Shown: in pieces, positions 8,371-16,682 of the stretch
Position numbering within the stretch: the first letter of the stretch is position 1
Layout of the letters: every line of letters begins with the position of its first letter
Assembly: GCF_022288725.1 (NCBI RefSeq)
Contig: NZ_JAKNTA010000002.1
Location: forward strand, 532,404-596,403
Reading direction: 5' to 3'
DNA: 64,000 nt
Source of the DNA: Kitasatospora sp. A2-31
GTDB taxonomy: Bacteria; Actinomycetota; Actinomycetes; Streptomycetales; Streptomycetaceae
Translations under genes and position numbers: made by a program
The notes under the pieces: model-generated
The model's input: only the letters and a program-made list of their open reading frames with translations
Told to the model about the DNA's origin: nothing
Database searches by the model: none

Positions 8371-9869
8371 GCGAGGACGTGTACTGGAACAAGCTGCTCT
8401 CCGCCGACGTCGGCCACCTGCACGCCGCGGCCGACCGGTGGGAGTCCGTCGCGCAGAAGCTGACCCATCACGCCGCCGATTGGCGGGTCAAGACCCACCA
8501 GCGGGTGCTCGACTCCGGCTGGACCGGCGACGCGGCCAGCGCGGCGGAGACGCAACTCGGTCTGCTGGAAGGTCAGTTGAAGAACTGTCAGCAGGAGCTC
8601 GAAAGCATTCGGCTGCGGTTCCGCGATGCCGCCGACGAACTCCTGCTCCTGAAGGCCGAGCAGACCACGCTGAAGCGCGACTGCGAGGCCCAGGGCTTCT
8701 GGCTGTTCGAGTCGAACGGTCGGTTGCCCCAGGTCCGCATCACGATGGAGGACGAGGCGAGCGGCTCCCCGGGCATGGTGGGCAACGACCCGGAGTTCCA
8801 GCGGCAGCTGAGCGCGCTGAAGGCCAAGCGCCCGGAGGTCGAGCAGCGGATCAAGGAGTTCGACGAGCGGATCCAGAACTTCGACGAGCGCTGGGCGAGC
8901 AGCATCGACCACCTCGCCGACGTGGGCCAGAAGGACACGGTCGACGACCGGACCGCGTCCGACGACCTCCTCCACAGCCAGGGGAACAGCGTCATCCCGG
9001 CCGGCATCCAGGAGAACAGGGATCCGAAGGCCTCCGCGGACTGGTGGAACTCGCTGCCCGAGAGCACCCGCCGGCAGCTGCTCGAGGACTTCCCGGGCGT
9101 GATCGGCAACACCGACGGCATCCCGGCACGGGACCGCGACGCCGCGAACCGGCTCTACCTCCCGCAACTGCGTGACCAGATGGCCGCCCAGCTGGCCGGC
9201 GGGCACCCCGACCCCGGGGTGACGCAGACCAAGCTGGACGGGCTGAACGCCCTGCAGAAGCAGCTCGACACGCCGACCAACCCGCCGATGATGCTGCTCG
9301 GGGTAGGGGGAAGAGGCCCGATCGTGTCCTACGGGGACCCCGACCAGGCGACGAACATCGCCAGCTACGTCCCGTCCAAGGGCGGACTGGACGAGACCTT
9401 CGTCAACGGCGACCTCGGCTACGGGCGCCAACTCGCGGTGGCCGCCCACCAGGCCGATCCCAAGGCCTCCACCGCCACCGTCGTCTGGTTGAACTACGAC
9501 GCGCCGCCCCGGGTGGCCGGCACCTCGATCTCGATGACCGGCGGCTCCGGCGGGGGCGACGACGGCAGCCAGCCGTTCGGCCAGTTCCAGACCGGCCTGA
9601 AGGTCACCCACGACGGCGGGCAGCCCAACCTCACGGCGATCGGCACCGGCGACCACAACGGCACGCTGATGGGCGCGACCCAGGGCACCGGCTGGTCGGG
9701 CAACACCGTGGTGACCGGTGACAGCGGCTGGTCGGAGGACATGGACGTGAAGAACGTCGCGCTGCGAACCGCCGCCGACGCCGACCTCGGCGACCCCGCC
9801 ACCCTCAAGGCCACCGCCAACGTGGTCACCGGTCACGCCGACCGCAACAAGCCGATGGCGCCGAGGTGA
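8367..9869 (+). CDS. WXG-helical N-terminus fused to DUF1023-like alpha/beta hydrolase with altered nucleophile elbow (500 aa)
   Basis: Residues 1-110 are a helical WXG-like domain (SGWTGDAASAAETQLG). A coiled coil follows to ~200. From SADWWNSLPESTRRQLLEDF on the protein follows the DUF1023 alpha/beta-hydrolase layout (GNTDGIPARDRDAANR, then GDPDQATNIASYVPS, then VWLNYDAPP). In that family the nucleophile elbow is GHSYGS; here the equivalent is GDHNGT (428-433), with His where Ser is expected. Unless the alignment is displaced, the hydrolase is catalytically altered or dead. GTG start and stop overlap both neighbours by GTGA. Likely exported with its partner; role unknown. Confidence 0.7.
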   Translation: MSEDVYWNKLLSADVGHLHAAADRWESVAQKLTHHAADWRVKTHQRVLDSGWTGDAASAAETQLGLLEGQLKNCQQELESIRLRFRDAADELLLLKAEQTTLKRDCEAQGFWLFESNGRLPQVRITMEDEASGSPGMVGNDPEFQRQLSALKAKRPEVEQRIKEFDERIQNFDERWASSIDHLADVGQKDTVDDRTASDDLLHSQGNSVIPAGIQENRDPKASADWWNSLPESTRRQLLEDFPGVIGNTDGIPARDRDAANRLYLPQLRDQMAAQLAGGHPDPGVTQTKLDGLNALQKQLDTPTNPPMMLLGVGGRGPIVSYGDPDQATNIASYVPSKGGLDETFVNGDLGYGRQLAVAAHQADPKASTATVVWLNYDAPPRVAGTSISMTGGSGGGDDGSQPFGQFQTGLKVTHDGGQPNLTAIGTGDHNGTLMGATQGTGWSGNTVVTGDSGWSEDMDVKNVALRTAADADLGDPATLKATANVVTGHADRNKPMAPR

Positions 9870-10414
9870 ACGGGGGTCGGGCGGTGGCCCGGGAGAACCA
9901 CGCGGTCGAGGACCAGGCGGGTGCCGCGAACCGCTGCGAAGCCCTGCTCCAGCACACTCTGGACGCGGTCCGGCCCGCGGTGACCTGGCAGCACGGCGTC
10001 CCGACCGCCGGCGAGGTGATGCCCGGCCGCGGGACGCCGGACGGCCCCGCCCGGTGGTACGTCAGCCGCAACCGCAACATCCTGACGGTGATCTCGCCGG
10101 CTCGGCGCGGCGCCCTGCTCGGCGTGGTGGAGCGGCACTGGCGGCGCAGCGGATACACCATCAGCTCGGTCAACGCGGACCACGAGATGCCCGGGCTCTA
10201 CGCCACCGCCGCGGACGGCTACCGCCTGGCGCTGGACTTCGGCAGCGCGGGCAACGCCTATGTGACGGCCACCTCGCCCCCGGTCGCCCCGGCCGAGCGG
10301 ATCAGCCACCCGCCGGGCACTCCGGGCATCGCCCGGTACCCGGGCGGCCACGCGGACCTGGCGCCGGTGCCCTCTGTGTTCTGCCCGTTCTGGTCGGTCC
10401 GCGACGGCGTCTGA
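9866..10414 (+). CDS. Third gene of the WXG100 operon, hypothetical (182 aa)
   Basis: GTG 9866 overlaps the preceding stop (GTGA), so translation is coupled. The product has an alpha/beta look with no signal peptide or membrane segment. RWYVSRNRNILTVISPARRG, then LLGVVERHWRRSGYTISSVN and GYRLALDFGSAGNAYVTATS suggest a compact domain of the kind encoded beside DUF1023-like genes in actinomycetes. It could be a chaperone, immunity-like or substrate-binding partner; the sequence does not decide. Confidence 0.6.
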   Translation: MNGGRAVARENHAVEDQAGAANRCEALLQHTLDAVRPAVTWQHGVPTAGEVMPGRGTPDGPARWYVSRNRNILTVISPARRGALLGVVERHWRRSGYTISSVNADHEMPGLYATAADGYRLALDFGSAGNAYVTATSPPVAPAERISHPPGTPGIARYPGGHADLAPVPSVFCPFWSVRDGV

Positions 10415-10518
10415 GGCGCAGTGATCGGCCCGGCACCCGGTCCACGGTCCCCGGTCCACGGTCCCGGCTCACCGCGAGTGACCGCGGACCGGGTGCTGCG
10501 TCCGAGGGCCGGGAGGGG

Positions 10519-11043
10519 CTACCCCCGCGGCACGGCGAAGTGGATCAGCCCGGCGGTCCCCGGGCGCAGCCGCGGCCAGGGCGCTGCCGTCGCGAGCACT
10601 GCGACGGCGCTGGTGGGGAACTTCTCCCGGATCCGGTCCAGGTCCGCGTCACGGGCCGCGGCGCCGGGGGCCGCGGGGTCGCGGTCGGCCAGTGCCAGCA
10701 CCAGCTCCGCCAGGACGGGCTGGTGACCGACCAGCAGGACCGTCCCCACCGTGGGTGCCACCTCGCGCAGCACGTCGACCAGGCCGTCCGCGTCGGCCTC
10801 GTACACCCGGGGGTCGTGGACGACCGGCGGCACCTGCGGCCACTGGGAGGAGGCCAGCTCCCAGGTGGCGGCGGCCCGTCGGGCGGGCGAGCAGATCGCC
10901 CGGTCCGGCACCAGCTCGTGGTCGAGCAGCCAGCGCCCCGCCGCCGGTGCGTCCCGGAGGCCGCGGGCCGCCAGGGGTCGCTCCACATCGGGGACGTCGG
11001 GCCACGCGGACTTCGCGTGCCGCACCACGATCAGCCGCCCCAT
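10519..11043 (-). CDS. SixA-type histidine phosphatase (174 aa)
   Basis: The histidine-phosphatase motif RHAKS is at residues 8-12, followed by the SixA-like ERPLAARG. Further conserved parts are ICSPARRAAATWE and LLVGHQP, whose His completes the active site. SixA proteins dephosphorylate phosphohistidine on signalling or phosphotransfer proteins; metabolite substrates are also possible. The length is normal for the family. ATG 11043 is the start; the protein is cytosolic. The 275 bases above it to the DUF7144 gene show no other gene. Confidence 0.85.
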   Translation of the reverse strand: MGRLIVVRHAKSAWPDVPDVERPLAARGLRDAPAAGRWLLDHELVPDRAICSPARRAAATWELASSQWPQVPPVVHDPRVYEADADGLVDVLREVAPTVGTVLLVGHQPVLAELVLALADRDPAAPGAAARDADLDRIREKFPTSAVAVLATAAPWPRLRPGTAGLIHFAVPRG

Positions 11044-11318
11044 ACCCGTACCCCCGTCGTCAGATACGTGCCCGCGCCGTTCCGGCGATGCCCCTCCACC
11101 AGTAGGCCACTGCGATCGCCGGGTGCGCCAGCTCGGGGTGTGTTCGTCATCAGGACGAGGCTCAGGCGGTCGAGGGGGCACGCCGCGCCGACCGCAGTCG
11201 GGCAGGGCGCGCACCGCGTGGACGCCGTCGCGCCCGGCCGGTCGGGAAGTCCGGCCGGGCTGCGATCCGGTCCGGGTCCGGCCCTCTTGACCGGACCCGG
11301 ACCGGACTCGGGTCGGAG

Positions 11319-11738
11319 TCAGACCCGTTCTCGGTGCGTGCCCGCGGTCAGGGCCCAGATCACGAAGACATCGATCGCGATCATGATGATGGACCAGAAC
11401 GGGTAGTAGGGCAGCCACAGGAAGTTGGCGATCATGTTCAGGCCTGCGGCGATGACACCGAGGATCCGTGCCCACATCGCCCCGGTGAAGAGCATGAAGC
11501 CCGCCACCACGATGATGAGGCCCAGGATCAGGTGCAGCCAGCCCCAGCCGGTGACGTCGAACTTGTAGACGTAGTTGCCGGTGATGACATAACGGTCGTC
11601 GTTGACGATGGCGCCGATCCCCTGGAGGACGGCCATCGCCCCGCCGAAGATCATCAGGCAGGCCGCGAATGCGGTCCATCCGGTCGCGAACGGCTTCCGG
11701 CTGACGCCCGCCGATCCACTGCTGACGTTGCTGGCCAT
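11319..11738 (-). CDS. DUF7144-family four-span membrane protein (139 aa)
   Basis: ATG 11738 is preceded by GGGAG. After an N-terminal Ser/Gly-rich stretch, four hydrophobic segments follow: GWTAFAACLMIFGGAMAVLQ, WGWLHLILGLIIVVAGFML, ARILGVIAAGLNMIANFLWL and FWSIIMIAIDVFVIWALTAG. This matches the small actinobacterial DUF7144 family of unknown function. The same frame stays open upstream to GTG 12074 through a 12-bp tandem repeat, giving a possible ALVEGLVD-type extension, but the ribosome site favours 11738. Confidence 0.85.
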   Translation of the reverse strand: MASNVSSGSAGVSRKPFATGWTAFAACLMIFGGAMAVLQGIGAIVNDDRYVITGNYVYKFDVTGWGWLHLILGLIIVVAGFMLFTGAMWARILGVIAAGLNMIANFLWLPYYPFWSIIMIAIDVFVIWALTAGTHRERV

Positions 11739-11878
11739 GCTCTGGCTCCCTCGGAGAGATGCGTCGCCCGTTTCCGGGCCACCCGGTCGGAGGCCTCCTC
11801 CACCAAAGTGCCACGACCGCGATACGGCTGCTACTCGGAGTTCGCACGCCCCGGCGCGTCGGCTCTGCGGGGATCGGT

Positions 11879-12046
11879 TCACCAGGCCCTCCACCAGGCC
11901 CTCCACCAGGCCCTCCACCAGGGCATCCACCAGGCCCTCCACCAGGGCATCCACCAGGCCCTCCACCAGGGCATCCGCCAGGGCATCCGCCAGGGCCTCC
12001 GCCAGGGCATCCGCCAGGGCCTCCGCCAAGGCCTCCACCGGGCCGT
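11879..12046. repeat. Fourteen tandem copies of a 12-bp unit
   Basis: The unit is CCACCAGGCCCT, drifting to CCACCAGGGCAT and then CCGCCAGGGC[AC]T along the array. Period is exactly 12 throughout, so both strands are open in several frames. On the minus strand it would encode a four-residue ALVE/GLVD repeat in frame with the DUF7144 gene. It lies in the 500-base gap between that gene and the divergent 12237 gene; GC-rich low-complexity DNA, not a CRISPR array. Confidence 0.85.
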
Positions 12047-12138
12047 CCGCCGGACGTCCACCCGGGCGGCTCACTGTCCGTGCGGCCCCTGCGGCCGTTG
12101 CCTACGGTCGGACACGGCGCCCCGCACGGACGTCCCCG

Positions 12139-12201
12139 GCCTCGCACGAGGCGTGCGCTCCGGCCTCGTACGAGGCACGGACTCCCCGCCTCGTGCGAGG
12201 C
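12139..12201. promoter_or_regulatory. Three tandem 14-bp palindromic operators
   Basis: GCCTCGCACGAGGC (12139-12152), GCCTCGTACGAGGC (12163-12176, perfectly palindromic) and GCCTCGTGCGAGGC (12188-12201) occur 24 and 25 bp apart. All three have the form GCCTCG-NN-CGAGGC. They end 35 bases before the ATG of the carboxymuconolactone-decarboxylase-like gene, so a dimeric regulator binding all three would control it. No regulator gene is adjacent. Confidence 0.6.
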
Positions 12202-12236
12202 ACCACGCGCATGACGACACCTGGAGATGACCGGAC

Positions 12237-12563
12237 ATGCCCATTCCCTCCGAAACCCCCGTCCTCGACACCCTGATGGCCATGACCGCCGATTCGATCG
12301 AGCGGTGCGGCATGGCCCCCGACATGCTGATCCTCACCCGGATCGCCGCGCTGGCGGCGATGGACGCCCCGGCCGTGTCCTACCTGGCGCACGTCGAACC
12401 GGCGATGAGGGAGCACATGACCGCGCGCCAGCTGCAGGACGTGCTGGTCGCGATCGCGCCGATCGTCGGCACCGCCCGGGTGATGTCGGCCGCGACCCAC
12501 ATCACCGAGGCACTCGGTGTCGCCATCGCCGTGGCCGAGGCCGACGTCGAGAACGGGATGTAG
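12237..12563 (+). CDS. Carboxymuconolactone decarboxylase / AhpD-like family protein (108 aa)
   Basis: ATG 12237 follows GGAGATGA. The all-helical product fits the CMD superfamily: LTRIAALAAMDAPAVSYLAH, then TARQLQDVLVAIAPIVGTAR and MSAATHITEALGVAI. The CxxC redox motif of true AhpD proteins is absent, so peroxidase activity is not expected; many such proteins have no assigned reaction. Its upstream region carries three tandem palindromes and a strong terminator follows, so it is probably a single-gene, specifically regulated unit. Confidence 0.75.
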   Translation: MPIPSETPVLDTLMAMTADSIERCGMAPDMLILTRIAALAAMDAPAVSYLAHVEPAMREHMTARQLQDVLVAIAPIVGTARVMSAATHITEALGVAIAVAEADVENGM

Positions 12564-12576
12564 GAAGCCGCCACCG

Positions 12577-12619
12577 GTCCGGCGCCACCCGGGCGCGTGA
12601 GTCCCGGGTGGCGCCGGAC
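12577..12619. terminator. Bidirectional terminator hairpin
   Basis: A 16-bp perfect stem (12578-12593 with 12603-12618), extendable by one pair, encloses a 9-base loop CGCGTGAGT. It sits between the convergent ends of the 12237 gene and the SUKH-like gene, so it can serve both. Confidence 0.75.
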
Positions 12620-12723
12620 TCGCGGTGGCCGCGGGCCACGGCGTCGACCCTGCCCGCGGGCAGGCGCGGACGCCGACTCGCGGTCCACGCCCCGTACCCC
12701 ACCCGAACCCGAGGGTGCCCTTG

Positions 12724-13167
12724 TCACCGGACCGCGTCAGGACCAAGCGATTCGATCCAGGACGCGAAGTCCGCGGACACCACATCGAAGTCCGCAGGAT
12801 CCAGATCGCCCAGATCGGAGGAGAACACGGCGGAGTCCGGATCGTCGGCACGCAGGAGGAATCCGCGGCCACCACTGTCGTCGCCGATGAGGAGGAAACC
12901 CGGTGCGTACTGCGCCACTTCGTAGGTGGCGTTGCGTTCGCCGATGCACCCTGCCGGGTACACCGCTACGCCCGACCCGGTGAGCAGGCCGTCCCGCACG
13001 CTCCACAGCGCCACCAGCGGAGCCGGAAGGCTCATCGCAGTCTCGGCCCGCGCTCGCACCACATCACCCGGCGTTGCCGCCGTCGGCCCCGGAACCGACC
13101 CCACCACTGTGCACCCCTCCGAACGCGTTACGGCTGCCCCGACGAGCATCGGCACGGACACTGCCAC
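12724..13167 (-). CDS. SMI1/KNR4 (SUKH)-like protein (147 aa)
   Basis: GTG 13167 is preceded by GGAGCGGGG. The central region (LVALWSVRDGLLTGSGVAVY) and the later GFLLIGDDSGGRGFLLRADD give the SUKH pattern: a helix with W-x-x-xDGL, then strands ending in IGDDxxGxxF. SUKH proteins often act as immunity proteins against polymorphic toxins, but many are solitary housekeeping-like genes. No toxin gene is adjacent, so an immunity role is only possible. Confidence 0.75.
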   Translation of the reverse strand: MAVSVPMLVGAAVTRSEGCTVVGSVPGPTAATPGDVVRARAETAMSLPAPLVALWSVRDGLLTGSGVAVYPAGCIGERNATYEVAQYAPGFLLIGDDSGGRGFLLRADDPDSAVFSSDLGDLDPADFDVVSADFASWIESLGPDAVR

Positions 13168-13507
13168 CAGCCCCGCTCCGGAACAAGCCGGCCTTCCACC
13201 ACCGGGCGGCGGCCCTCATCACGCTCGCGGTCTACGGCTGGAGTACCGGCCGCCGCCCGGCCCCCACCGCTGCCCTCCCACGGGCTCGTGATCATCGCAC
13301 CCTGGCGTGCCTCCACCGTGATGAGGTGGCGTCAGGAAGGCCCGGCTCCCGGGCGCCATCGGGCCGTAGCCGGCTGCGGTGCGATCTGCGGATGGTGGCT
13401 GCACGGTCGGGGCGGACTCGTCGAAGAATTCGCTGCGAAATGAGTCCGGATGTGATCTGTGGTCATTCGAATCTCCTCCGTCGGGGCGAGGGACACATTC
13501 GGCCGGG

Positions 13508-13527
13508 GAAAGTCAATATTTACTTTC
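13508..13527. promoter_or_regulatory. 20-bp AT-rich near-perfect palindrome before the helicase gene
   Basis: GAAAGT-C-AATATT-T-ACTTTC pairs at 18 of 20 positions. It lies 50 bases before the TTG start of the HelD-type gene in DNA otherwise above 65% G+C, in the 410-base gap 13168-13577. Position and symmetry suggest an operator for a dimeric regulator. Confidence 0.6.
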
Positions 13528-13577
13528 GCGGAATCGCTCTGCATAGTGTCGGGGCGAACCGAGAAGGGGGCTTTTCC

Positions 13578-15668
13578 TTGTCGCAGATCAGTGACAACGC
13601 TGCACAGCAGGTGGAACTGGAGCGGGCGCAGGTGTCCGTCATCGGCGAGCTCTTCGACGAGCGGCTCGCCGGGGCGCGGGCGCAGCTGGGGCGGGTGCTC
13701 GCGTCGTCGGCGGGCAGCGCGGGCGAGGTGTACGAGCGGGAACTGGCCGCGGGGCGGCTGGCGGGGGAGGTGCGCCGGCTGGAGGGAGCCGAGGGCGGGC
13801 TGGTCTTCGGCCGGATCGACCTGGCGGATGGGACGGAGCTGCGGATCGGGCGGCTGGGCCTGCAGCGGGACGAGGACGAACTGCCGGTGCTGGTGGACTG
13901 GCGGGCGGAGGCGGCCCGGCCCTTCTACGAGGCGACGCCGGCTCATCCGATGGGGCTGCGCCGCCGCCGTCACCTGAGCATGACGGGCCGCACGGTGGTG
14001 GGGGTGAGCGACGAACTGCTGGACGGCTCCGCTCCCACCGCCGGCGACGTCGTCGGTGACGGCCCGCTCGCGGCGGCCCTCCAGGCGCGGCGAACGGGGC
14101 GGATGGGGACGGCGGTCGCGACGCTCCAGGCCGAGCAGGACGCGATCGTCCGTTCGCCGCACCGCGGGGTGACGGTGGTGCAGGGCGGCCCGGGCACCGG
14201 AAAGACGGTGGTGGCGCTGCACCGTGCCGCGTACGTGCTGTACGCCTTCCCGAAGGCGGCCGACCGCGGCGTGCTGGTGCTGGGGCCGAACGCGCGGTTC
14301 CTCGACTACATCTCCCAGGTGCTGCCCTCGCTCGGGGAGAACGACGTCGTCCTGGCGACGTGCGAGGAGCTGGCCGGTGTCGTGCCGGGCGCCGGGGACG
14401 GGTTCGACGCCGCCCGCCTCAAGGGCGGGGCGCTCCTGGCGGGCGCACTGGCCGAGGTGGTCCGTTCGCAGCAGGCCCCGGGCGGGGAGTTCACGGTCCG
14501 GGTCGGGCAGGAGCTGGTCCGTCTGGAGGAGTGGGAGGTCGCCGAGGCGCGGAAGGCGGCGCAGGCGAGCGGTCTCGCGCACAACCCGGCGCGCCGGCTG
14601 TTCCTGGAGTCGCTGGTCGACGCCCTGACGGACACGCTGGCGCGCGGCATGGCCGAGACGCTGGAGCGCATCGACGCCGAGGTCGCGCAACTCACCGGGG
14701 TCGACCTCGACCGGTTGGCCGCACGGGACCTGCACAACCTCGGCATCGACGACGCGCCCGCCACCGGCGCCGAGGAGTTCGACGCCGACTCCGTCCGCGC
14801 CGCCCTCCTCGACGACGCGTACGTCGACCGCGCCGTCGAGGACCACTGGCCGCGGCTCGTGCCCGGAGACGTCGTCAGTGCCCTGCTGTCCGACGCCGAT
14901 GCGCTGGCCGCGTACCTGCCGAAGCTCTCCGACGACGAGCGGGCCCTGCTGCTGCGTCCGCGCGGCGCGCCGTGGGCCGACGTGGACGTGCCGCTCCTCG
15001 ACGAGGCGGCGAGCCTGGTCGACGGCCCGCCCGAGCAGGTCTTCGGACACGTCGTCGTGGACGAGGCGCAGGAGCTGACCGCCATGCAGTGGCGGATGAT
15101 CGTGCGCCGGTGTCCGGGCAGGTCGATGACGCTGGTCGGCGACTTCGCGCAGGCGGGGCCGGCCACGGTCGCGCGGGACTGGAACGAGGCGCTCGAGGGG
15201 CACGTCGGCCGGCGCTTCGACCTGCGGACGCTGACCGTCAGCTACCGGGCCACGCAGGAGATCCTGGCCACCACCGGGGAGCTGCTGAGCCGGATCGCAC
15301 CGGGCCAGCCGCCGGTCCGCTCGATCCGACACGGTGACGCGCCCCGGGCGGTCGCCACGGCACCGGAGCGGCTCGGCACCGATCTCCTCCGGGAGCTGCG
15401 GGCGCAGGCCGCCGCGTACCCGGGGGAGCTGTTCGGGGTGATCTGCGCGGACGGGAGGACGGAGGAGCTGGCGGCCGCGGGGGTCGAACGGTACGCCCGG
15501 CTGGTACCGGCCTCCGAGGCGCGCGGCCTGGAGTTCGACGAGGCCGTCGTGGTCGACCCGGACGGGATCGCCGCCGCCCGCCCCGCCGGCGAACGCGACC
15601 TCTACGTCGCCCTCACCCGCGCCACCAAGCGCCTGTGCACGATCACCCTCACCCCGGCCGGCACCTAG
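13578..15668 (+). CDS. HelD-type UvrD-like (SF1) helicase/ATPase (696 aa)
   Basis: TTG 13578 is chosen: AAGGGGG lies at normal distance and the protein begins there (SQISDNAAQQVELERAQ). The N-terminal ~190 residues are a coiled coil plus small beta domain as in HelD, which inserts into RNA polymerase channels. Walker A GGPGTGKT is at 203-210, motif II DEAQE at 495-499, motif III LVGDFAQ follows, and VSYRAT and YVALTRAT are motifs IV and VI. HelD-like proteins remodel or recycle stalled RNA polymerase; actinobacterial relatives such as HelR protect against rifamycins. I see no rifamycin-associated element upstream, only the 13508 palindrome. Confidence 0.88.
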   Translation: MSQISDNAAQQVELERAQVSVIGELFDERLAGARAQLGRVLASSAGSAGEVYERELAAGRLAGEVRRLEGAEGGLVFGRIDLADGTELRIGRLGLQRDEDELPVLVDWRAEAARPFYEATPAHPMGLRRRRHLSMTGRTVVGVSDELLDGSAPTAGDVVGDGPLAAALQARRTGRMGTAVATLQAEQDAIVRSPHRGVTVVQGGPGTGKTVVALHRAAYVLYAFPKAADRGVLVLGPNARFLDYISQVLPSLGENDVVLATCEELAGVVPGAGDGFDAARLKGGALLAGALAEVVRSQQAPGGEFTVRVGQELVRLEEWEVAEARKAAQASGLAHNPARRLFLESLVDALTDTLARGMAETLERIDAEVAQLTGVDLDRLAARDLHNLGIDDAPATGAEEFDADSVRAALLDDAYVDRAVEDHWPRLVPGDVVSALLSDADALAAYLPKLSDDERALLLRPRGAPWADVDVPLLDEAASLVDGPPEQVFGHVVVDEAQELTAMQWRMIVRRCPGRSMTLVGDFAQAGPATVARDWNEALEGHVGRRFDLRTLTVSYRATQEILATTGELLSRIAPGQPPVRSIRHGDAPRAVATAPERLGTDLLRELRAQAAAYPGELFGVICADGRTEELAAAGVERYARLVPASEARGLEFDEAVVVDPDGIAAARPAGERDLYVALTRATKRLCTITLTPAGT

Positions 15669-15683
15669 GTTCCGTCCGGGCGA

Positions 15684-15999
15684 TCACGTACGGAGCCAGA
15701 TGACGAGGGCGGCTGCGGTGACGGTTCCGAGGAGGACCTATCGGTGTGCCGGATGCCGCGCCTGCGCAGGTAGTCGCGGCACGGACCGTCGCTGTAACCC
15801 TTGTCGGCGCCAGGCTGTCGGGCCTCTTGCGGGGCCTGCCCGGACCCGTCCGCGAGACACGGATCTTCTCCAGCACGGGCTCGAACTGCGTGCAGTCCGC
15901 CCGCTGCCCCCCCGGTGATGACCAGGGACAGCGGGCGGCAGCGGCGTCCGCGCTCAGGTGGACCTTGGTGGTGAACCCGCCCCGCGAGCGGCCCAGTCC
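15684..15999 (-). pseudogene. IS5-family transposase relic, frameshifted and 5'-truncated
   Basis: Reading the minus strand through three frames recovers transposase pieces in order: LGRSRGGFTTKVHLSAD, RCRPLSLVIT, DCTQFEPVLEKIRVSR, ADKGYSDGPCRDYLRRRGI and finally GTVTAAALVIWLRT before a stop at 15684. This is the C-terminal half of an IS5-type DDE transposase. At least three frameshifts and loss of the N-terminus show it is dead. No terminal inverted repeats are obvious. It begins 15 bases after the helicase gene and marks the left edge of an accessory, decaying segment. Confidence 0.75.
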
Positions 16000-16085
16000 C
16001 TCGCCTCCTCCGCCGCCACCACCACCAAGCGGGCGACGAGGCTCTGCCACGGCGTCTCGTCCTGGTGTTCCCGGCCTGCCCCCCT

Positions 16086-16682
16086 TTACTGCCCGGTAGG
16101 AGGAGGCTCCTGTACCGGCCCTGCGCTCCCCCGCGGAAGCCGGGGCCGCGGCGCTTTCGGCCGCGCTTGCTGACGCAACACGAACAGCGTGCCCATGCCC
16201 AACAGGGTGGGGCCGGCGAACACCCCAGCGAGCGCCTCCTGACCATGCACCCCGACGTACACAGACGACCCCAACGTCAGCACACACAGCACGAAGCCGG
16301 CCCAGAGCCCCTGCGAGAACAGCCGATGGGCCCGTTGGTCCCGCAGCTCTTCGACTACCCTGGCGCGATCCTCGGCGCTGTACCTCACCGTGGCAGCGCG
16401 CGCCTCGGAATCCCGCAGACGCTCCTCCGCGGCGAGCCGTGCAACGAGCAATCGCTCCTCGGCCTCGCGCTCCGCAATCCGCCGCCGCTCCTCAGCCTCC
16501 AACTGGGCTGCATGCCGGCGCTCGCGAGCCTCGATCGCCATCTTCTCCTGGTGGCGCTCATGTGCCCGCTGAACGGTCGCCTCAATGAGCTTGATTGCGA
16601 GGTCGTACCGTTCCGGTGGGAAGTCCTTCAAGGCTGCAAGGTAGTCTCGAATGGAGATTTCGCCCTCATCCGAAGCCGTCAT
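16086..16682 (-). CDS. Coiled-coil protein with two C-terminal membrane spans, DUF2335-like (198 aa)
   Basis: ATG 16682 overlaps the stop of the upstream gene (ATGA), so translation is coupled. Residues 1-35 are a small helical head (IRDYLAALKDFPPERYDLAI). Residues 40-115 are a long Glu/Arg/Ala coiled coil with few breaks. Two membrane spans follow (LWAGFVLCVLTLGSSVYVGV; EALAGVFAGPTLLGMGTLFV) and a basic proline-rich tail ends the protein. The order coiled coil then paired spans recalls DUF2335 membrane proteins. Function is unknown; with its partner it makes a two-gene membrane unit in the accessory zone. Confidence 0.6.
   Translation of the reverse strand: MTASDEGEISIRDYLAALKDFPPERYDLAIKLIEATVQRAHERHQEKMAIEARERRHAAQLEAEERRRIAEREAEERLLVARLAAEERLRDSEARAATVRYSAEDRARVVEELRDQRAHRLFSQGLWAGFVLCVLTLGSSVYVGVHGQEALAGVFAGPTLLGMGTLFVLRQQARPKAPRPRLPRGSAGPVQEPPPTGQ

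Noticed and set aside
11879..12046. CRISPR-like array
   Set aside because: The 12-bp units are directly adjacent with no unique spacers; it is a simple tandem repeat.
13440..13577. Rifamycin-associated element upstream of the HelD-type gene
   Set aside because: I looked for a GGGGCTTGC...GCAAGCCCC-type dyad and found none; only the AT-rich palindrome is present.
15949..16085. Programmed frameshifting in the IS5-type transposase
   Set aside because: At least three frame changes, no slippery heptamer at the junctions and loss of the N-terminus show decay rather than programmed shift.
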